64,000 bases of DNA from Pyrus communis. Taxonomy: Eukaryota; Streptophyta; Magnoliopsida; Rosales; Rosaceae. Of this stretch, positions 58,574 to 64,000 are shown one piece after another (the first letter of the stretch is position 1; every line of letters begins with the position of its first letter). Where the stretch lies: contig NC_084817.1 of the NCBI RefSeq assembly GCF_963583255.1, positions 439,001 to 503,000 on the forward strand, in the 5' to 3' direction. The notes below the pieces were generated by a model that was not told where the DNA came from, did no database searches, and was given only the letters and a program-made list of their open reading frames with translations. A program made the translations under genes and the position numbers.

Positions 58574-59262
58574 GCTACTCCTCATATTGCCAATTGGTTT
58601 TATGGTAGAACCTCAACTTTTTTCATGGTATCAGAGTAGGTTGTCCCACGTGTCCACGTCATCCCGTTGTGTTGTCCACTTGTTAGGCTTGAAAATTCGT
58701 CACACGTGAGAGAGCGTGTTGAGAATGAGTCCCACATTGATGGGATGAGGTGAGGGACCTTGCATGGGCTTATAAGAGGTTGGGCTACTTCCCATATTGC
58801 CAATTAGTTTTATGGTGGAATCTCAACTTTCTTCATGGTATCAGAGCAAGTTGTCCCACGTATCCACGTCATCTCATTGTGTTGTCCACGTGTTAGGCTT
58901 GAAAATTCGTCACACGTAATTCACCACACGTGAGAAGGCGTGTTGAGAATGAGTCCCACATTGATGGATGAGGTGAGGGACCTTGCATAGGCTTATAATA
59001 GGTTTGACTACTTCTCATATTGCCAATTGGTTTTATGGTGGAACCCCAACTTTCTTCATGGTATCAAAGCAGGTTGTCCCACATGTCCACGTCATCCCAT
59101 TGCGTTATCCATGTGTTAGGCTTGAAAATTCGTCACACGTGAGGGAGCGTGGTGAGAATGAGTCCCACATTGATGGGAGAAGGACCACGCATGGGCTTAT
59201 AAGAGGTTACGCTACTCCTCATATTGCCAATTGATTTTATGATGGAACCTTAACTTTCTTCA
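58574..59262 (+). mobile_element. Tandem multimer of a TRIM retrotransposon
   Basis: Short LTRs begin TGTTGAGAATGAGTCCCAC and end AACTTTCTTCA. Copies: a 5'-truncated LTR (58574-58625), full ones at 58717-58835 and 58941-59058, and a slightly altered one at 59150-59262. Between them lie three internal segments of about 90-105 bp, each starting with the primer-binding site TGGTATCAGAGC or a one-base variant. The alternation LTR-internal-LTR-internal-LTR-internal-LTR is a multimer rather than a simple insertion. No coding capacity. The 5' end lacks the start of its first LTR. Confidence 0.85.
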
Positions 59263-59757
59263 GTTTCGACCGGCGACCGTCTTTGTTAATGTAATTAGCA
59301 GCAGGCCAGGGGGTACTACCGTCTAGCAAAAACTAATTAAATACCTTCACTGTATACCGTTAACGTAAATAGTAAGTTAGTAACCAGAAATATGTATTTA
59401 TTGGATAGCCAATATTATCATTTGAGTATGTAACTGTGCTACTTGGTTGTCCTTCCAATTGTAACTAACGAATTTTCACCGCACACGTGTGGCTTCATAG
59501 CCGTGTAGTTACCATGGAATATAGAAAAAAATTCTTAATGCTGGGAGTGGGAGTGTGGATCAAAGAAAGTAGGAGAAGAAATAGTTAGAAGAGTAAATGC
59601 AGCAAGGTGGAGCGTGGGCCAATTTAATTGCTGCGTAAGTACGTACCGTCGGTGTCCGCTAGCTACTGTTAATTTTCCTCTCACAAATCACAAGCAATTG
59701 AGTGAGGGAATCCACTCTCTGTCTGTCTGTCCCCTTGGACTTCATTTGATACTACTT
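59263..59757. other. Spacer, no feature recognised
   Basis: AT-rich sequence between the TRIM array and the next TIR element. Nothing coding was recognised. Confidence 0.35.
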
Positions 59758-59760
59758 TCA

Positions 59761-60512
59761 AGGCGCATTTACGTAATCGAAATTAAAATACGGAATTAAA
59801 TTTCAATTACGGGGTATAATTTTGTCTATTAAACTTGGGAAGTAAAAGAAAAGATGGGACCCACACAAAATTTTGGAATTCAATTCCAAAATTTGAAGGA
59901 TTTGGATTCCTGATTGCTTGGGCAATTAAAATGACACTTTTGTTTGCTTTATGCTCTCACTTACTTTTTTTACTTCCAAGACTATCCTTTATAAACCCAT
60001 TAACCCTAGTTTAATTGTGCACAACTCCATTATGCACAACTCCTTACTTTTTTTATTTTCATGCTTATTCACATTATGCACAACTCCATGCATATGTTGA
60101 AGAGAATAAACTACAACTTGAGCAAGAAAATTTAAATATTAAAGTAAATACTTAAATTTATAAATAAATAAATAAAACAAAAGCATTTTAGTGTGTCTAT
60201 GAAATAAAAAAGCAATTTAATTTTTTTTCTTACTATTATATATTATATCAAATTTTATTAAAAAAAAGTATATAAAATATTTGATTTGGGACAAGGGCAT
60301 TTTAGTAAATCACACTAGTTTATATCTGATTCTGCTAAATTAGTAAACAACTTTATGAAATTAGTATCATTTTTATTCCGATTCCAGAGCATTTAAATAA
60401 ACAGCTTCAACATGAATTCAATTCTGACTTCTTCTCATTCCAACTCCTCCTCAATTCAATTCCTCCTCAATTTGATTCCTCTTATTTTCATTACGGTTAT
60501 ATAAACACGCCA
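59761..60512. mobile_element. TIR element (GGCGTGTTTA-like ends), 752 bp
   Basis: The left end AGGCGCATTTACGTAATCG and the right end (TGGCGTGTTTATATAACCG on the other strand) match well. TCA at 59758-59760 and 60513-60515 would be a 3-bp target duplication. The interior is AT-rich with repeated AATTCAATTCC/TCCTCAATT motifs. No transposase. Confidence 0.6.
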
Positions 60513-60519
60513 TCAGTCC

Positions 60520-61208
60520 TCAATGAATATAAGCTATGGCCTATCAACCAAGTTTTAGTATTGACGGGGACAAGAAATTATTCGGATCGTATTTGTTTGT
60601 TATTTCGTTAAGCGAGCTGTTAGAAGATACTTCGAAAAAAAAGTCATTCAATACTCCTATCAATATTCAATATATTTGAAGTGTATGATGATTTTTTTTT
60701 AATTTTAAAAGATTTTTATTGAGAAAAATAACACATATACTTGTGCAATTTTTTATGATCATAACGAAATTTTGACGCAGCTAGCCACAAGGTCTAGTAG
60801 CTAATTTTGATCAAATATTTGGTTCCTTTTGCACCAAGAAACTAGACGAATTTAGTCCATAATCTCACACATGAACCAAATGAACCCAAACTGTAAGATC
60901 AGCCACTCATTCATATCATATGTAGATCATAGATTGTTTGTCCTCTTGTCTATCCACTTCCACTAGTTTGACATACTTGCAAGCTCTCACACTCTCCACC
61001 TCCCATCACTAAGCTCCAGTGCCACGTCATCGGATAGCATCTCCACCCAATGCCACTCATTCACTATATCCAATCACCAATTCCTCCACCACACATAACC
61101 TTCCCCCTCCCACCCTATTAAAACACACCCTTCCTATCTTCTCCTTTTGATCGCTTTTAGAACTTGAGGCGACCTGCTTGCGAGAACACGTTCAATCAAC
61201 TACATACA
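60520..61208 (+). promoter_or_regulatory. Upstream region of the plastocyanin gene
   Basis: The last 250 bp are C-rich and T-poor, typical of strongly expressed photosynthesis genes. TGCCACGTCATCGGATAGC at 61020-61038 contains a G-box-like ACGT core followed by a GATA-type (I-box-like) element, often found together in light-regulated promoters. CCTATTAAAACAC near 61116-61128 is the best TATA candidate. Activity is inference. Confidence 0.45.
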
Positions 61209-61709
61209 ATGGCCTCCGTCAACCCCGCCGCGGTCGCTATCCCATCATTCACCGGACTCAAATCCGCCGGCGCAGCCAAGGTTAACGCTGCCGTTAAGGT
61301 CTCAGCCTCCCGAAGGCAGATGTGCATCGTCAAGTCATCCCTCAAGGATATCGGTGTGGCCGTTGCCGCCACTGCCGCCAGTGCTATCCTCGCCAGTAAT
61401 GCCATGGCGATTGAGGTCTTGCTAGGCAGCGATGACGGTGGCTTGGCCTTCGTCCCCAACAGCTTCTCCGTCGCCCCCGGTGAGAAAATTGTGTTCAAGA
61501 ACAATGCTGGATTCCCACACAACATTGTGTTTGACGAGGACGAGGTTCCCGGCGGTGTGGATGCTGGAAAGATCTCGATGAGCGAGGAGGACCTCCTGAA
61601 TGGCCCCGGGGAGACCTACGCCATCACCTTGACCGAAAAAGGTTCATACTCTTTCTACTGCTCTCCTCACCAGGGAGCTGGCATGGTCGGCAAAGTTACC
61701 GTTAACTAA
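61209..61709 (+). CDS. PETE: Plastocyanin, chloroplast precursor
   Basis: Blue copper protein carrying electrons from cytochrome b6f to photosystem I in the thylakoid lumen. An intronless frame of 166 residues. The first 67 residues are a bipartite transit peptide: a Ser/Ala-rich stromal part ([32 protein letters not shown]), then a hydrophobic lumen-targeting segment ([18 protein letters not shown]) ending in AMA, a typical lumenal peptidase site. The mature 99-residue protein starts [17 protein letters not shown]. The four copper ligands are present: His104 (GFPHNIVF), Cys151, His154 and Met159 ([13 protein letters not shown]), i.e. 37, 84, 87 and 92 of the mature chain. The acidic patch DEDEVP is present. 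I use the ATG at 61209; the frame extension upstream begins only with TTG. Confidence 0.97.
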   Translation: MASVNPAAVAIPSFTGLKSAGAAKVNAAVKVSASRRQMCIVKSSLKDIGVAVAATAASAILASNAMAIEVLLGSDDGGLAFVPNSFSVAPGEKIVFKNNAGFPHNIVFDEDEVPGGVDAGKISMSEEDLLNGPGETYAITLTEKGSYSFYCSPHQGAGMVGKVTVN

Positions 61710-62317
61710 TTCATGATCAGTTGTCTGATTAATAATATTTATGCTTCCTTTTTTGGAGGCAAAGTAGGACTTCTGTACCGATCAGATTATATATTGCCAT
61801 GAGAGACAACGTGAGAGGTGAAACCATTTATATATTGAGCGCCTTCATGCTTTTCATCATTCTTCTTTATTTAAAGTTGGATAGTTTGTGTGCTGGCTTT
61901 TATTTCATTTCGTTATTTAAGGCTTGTTCGAGACTACTTCCCTAAAAACTACTTTTTTCACTTTTACTGTAAGTGCTTTTATTATAAACACTACCAAAAA
62001 TGCTTTCTAAAAAAAATGCTTCTATAAATCACAACACTCTTGTATTTTACTGTCAAACGTAGTAGAAAAAACTTTTTACTCTTTAAGAAGCTGTTTTAAA
62101 TCAATCCTAAAACATATGTTAAAGTGTAGTGGTTAATTAACCAATTGTGTGTGTAGAAACGTTAACTAGGCCAATTAATTAAGATAGGATGTACGCGGTC
62201 TTATTAGAATATAATTTAAATAAAGAAAAAAGTATTGTCTACATTCTCATGGTAAACCAAAAACAAAAAAGAAATGAAGAGATCAATTGAATTACATTTC
62301 ATTAGGCTATATACTAT
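61710..62317. other. 3' flank of plastocyanin with a decayed MITE
   Basis: The 3' UTR comes first. 61920-62112 (GGCTTGTTCGAGACTACTTC at the left, AAGTGCTT/TGCTTTCT blocks inside) resembles a common foldback MITE whose right end is worn. No gene. Confidence 0.4.
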
Positions 62318-64000
62318 TTGTTGCGTGAGGAAATCTTAGGGAATAAGGAATGAAGAGATATTTTTGGTATAAAATTATGTAATTGGTATCCTAGTGGTTT
62401 TGGGATACTTGTTTCCTAGTTTGTAGGAGATTGTATATGTTTATATATTCCTCTATGTGAGAAGAATAAAGATAAGGAAAATATTCATCTAAAACCTAGA
62501 ATTTAACTTGGTATCAAGAGCAGGTTTCGACCTGTCTCGTCTCGGAAAAAAACCCTAGCCGTCAAAACTTTGGTGTTCATCAAATCTTGAACCCAGAAAC
62601 CAAAGCACCGTAGCCTTTGGAATCAACAAAGCTACAGAAAAAAAAACAAATATACATAACCTGCACATCTGTCCGTGCAATGGCAGACATCAAAACTGGA
62701 GATATAATTCCCATGCAAACTATATCGGTCCATGGTGAGTCATCCAACGTCAACCCCATTCCGTTTGGGTATCGATTGAGCGACTCGAACTTCAAGGTTT
62801 GGTCGAAGATGAAGATGATCCAGGATATGTGAAGTGGTCAACGGAAGATGCTATTGTGCGGGGGTGGTTGCTCAAAACCATGGAACCCCACCTGCTTGGC
62901 CTGTTTATAGACTTGCCCACGGCTAAAGATATCTGGGAGAGTGTCACCCAGATGTTTTATGATGGTTCTGATGAGTCCCAATACTATGAACTCCGGTGCA
63001 AGGCTACACGGACGAGACAGGATGGTCGTCAAATTAATTTGTACTTCACTGAATTAAAGAGTGTGTGGCAGGACCTTGACAGACGACGTCCTCTTCGTAT
63101 GGTGTGTGGAGCAGATTTGAAAACTCGTAAAGAAGAACTCGCAAAAGATAGGGTGTATGATTTTCTTGCGGGATTAGATGGTGTGTTTGACCAAGTTCGG
63201 AGTGAGATTCTAAGGATGAAACCTATCCCTGGAATCGAAGAATGCTTCAATTTGGTACGACGTGAATCCCAAAGGCTGGTCACTATGATGGGAACAAAAG
63301 CTACAATGACAGCACCTCCTATGGCTATGGCAACTAAGGCACCTGGGTCTCTTCCACCATCTAATGAAAGTTCTCGATCATTCCAAACCCATGAGGATAT
63401 TGATAAGGACAAACTTCATTGCAATCATTGTAATGGAACAAGACACACTGAAGAGACCTGTTTTGAAATTCATGGGTACCCATAATGGTACTGGGAAAGG
63501 AAGAAGGAGCTAAAGGCACGGGGGAACAAACGGGCTGGACAGGCCCGTATGGCAGCCACTGGATCAGGAGCCGCATATAATGCAGCAGGGAGCCAAGCTG
63601 GGTCCAAGGCCCAACAAGAGAAATCTGATGGGAGCAGGGGGATAGCTGTTGTTGCAGCGAGTCAACTAAGGCCCAACCCGTCAAGTCCAATAGCTGCAGC
63701 CCAGTTTGCGGTGCCAATTTCAGAAGCAGCTTCCAAGGAGACAGAAACGGGCCCACTTCTATCCTTAATCAATCAAATTTCAATGGGTGACAACGCAGAA
63801 GATTCAGGTAAAATCGGTACTGTTTTAATAACTTCCACCAAGAGAGATACTGGTTGGATAATTGACTCTGGAGCTACAGACCATATGACTTACGATGCAT
63901 CATTATTTTATCACATGACTTCACCATCTAAAGAAGATGTCATTACAGCCAACGGTGATGTTGCTCCTGTAACGGGAGCGGGTTCTATTTCCCTTACTCC
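62318..64000 (+). mobile_element. Ty1/copia LTR retrotransposon, 5' part, runs off the window
   Basis: A primer-binding site TGGTATCAAGAGC (from 62510) follows what looks like a short 5' LTR beginning TGTTGCGTGAGG (about 62318) and ending near TTTAACT; the LTR limits are uncertain because the other copy is outside. Gag and the start of the protease follow. Only the first 1.7 kb is in view, so the target duplication, the integrase and the reverse transcriptase cannot be checked. Confidence 0.8.
62680..64000 (+). pseudogene. copia gag-protease, disrupted
   Basis: Translation starts at ATG 62680 (MADIKTGDIIPMQT...SDSNFKVWSKM) and stops at 62830-62832. The gag continues in another frame from about 62799: EDDPGYVKW, GWLLKTMEPHLLGLFIDLPT, RVYDFLAGLDGVFDQVRSEI. 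Relatives have a longer stretch after KVWSKM, so a deletion probably caused the shift. The zinc knuckle CNHCNGTRHTEETC (CX2CX4HX4C) is intact. TAA at 63483-63485 interrupts HGYP-WYW. The frame then stays open to the window end and reaches the aspartic protease motif WIIDSGATDHMT near 63860. Two lesions make this copy non-functional for gag. Confidence 0.85.

Noticed and set aside
61164..61208. 15-residue extension of plastocyanin
   Set aside because: It begins with TTG; MASV at 61209 is the normal transit peptide start.
1..64000. CRISPR arrays, bacterial operons or organelle-derived insertions
   Set aside because: No regularly spaced short repeats, no bacterial gene order and no recognisable plastid or mitochondrial block were seen.

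Overview
This window is nuclear DNA of a flowering plant. Genes carry GT-AG introns, spacers are AT-rich, and most intergenic space is made of small transposons. The repeat families (a Cassandra TRIM, several TAGGG-ended hAT-like MITEs, a TTTAACGAAAA foldback) and the gene sequences suggest Rosaceae, most likely the apple/pear tribe. That assignment is an inference from recognition; no search was run.

Layout. 1-10.6 kb is gene-poor: the 3' end of an unidentified gene at the edge, four TIR elements, and a 2.15-kb Mutator-like element (7299-9449) holding a broken AP2/ERF fragment. A MIR394 hairpin lies at 10.73-10.84 kb. A 12-exon cytosolic alpha-amylase (AMY2 type, minus strand) fills 14.8-18.2 kb. 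A TruA/PUS1-type tRNA pseudouridine synthase (20.46-22.24 kb) and an F-box/DUF295 gene (23.18-24.39 kb) follow on the plus strand. A damaged SEC14/CRAL-TRIO gene lies at 26.0-27.0 kb, then a tRNA-Pro at 28.7 kb. 29-32 kb is transposon-dense, with two hAT-like elements around an intact Cassandra TRIM.

33.8-42 kb is the compact genic part: an ARID-HMG-box protein (+), then on the minus strand the U11/U12 snRNP 25K protein, a phi-class glutathione S-transferase and Mediator subunit MED30. 43.0-53.0 kb is a three-copy tandem array of MSL10-type mechanosensitive channel genes (minus). The outer two are intact. The middle one is a truncated hybrid with its 5' part from the left-hand copy and its 3' part from the right-hand copy, which is the expected product of unequal crossing-over. 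54.3-56.2 kb holds a decayed STY-type (ACT domain, Raf-like) kinase. A MIR171 hairpin lies at 58.2-58.35 kb, followed by a tandem multimer of a TRIM retrotransposon. An intronless chloroplast plastocyanin gene is at 61.2-61.7 kb. A degenerate Ty1/copia element runs off the right edge.

The genes do not form a pathway: they are unrelated housekeeping, metabolic and regulatory genes, as is usual for plants. The most informative features are evolutionary: the recombinant middle MSL copy with its two duplicated spacers, each carrying a different later MITE insertion and serving as the other's empty site; the gene fragment inside the MULE; and two conserved microRNA loci in apparently non-coding stretches. 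I see no clearly new molecular system.
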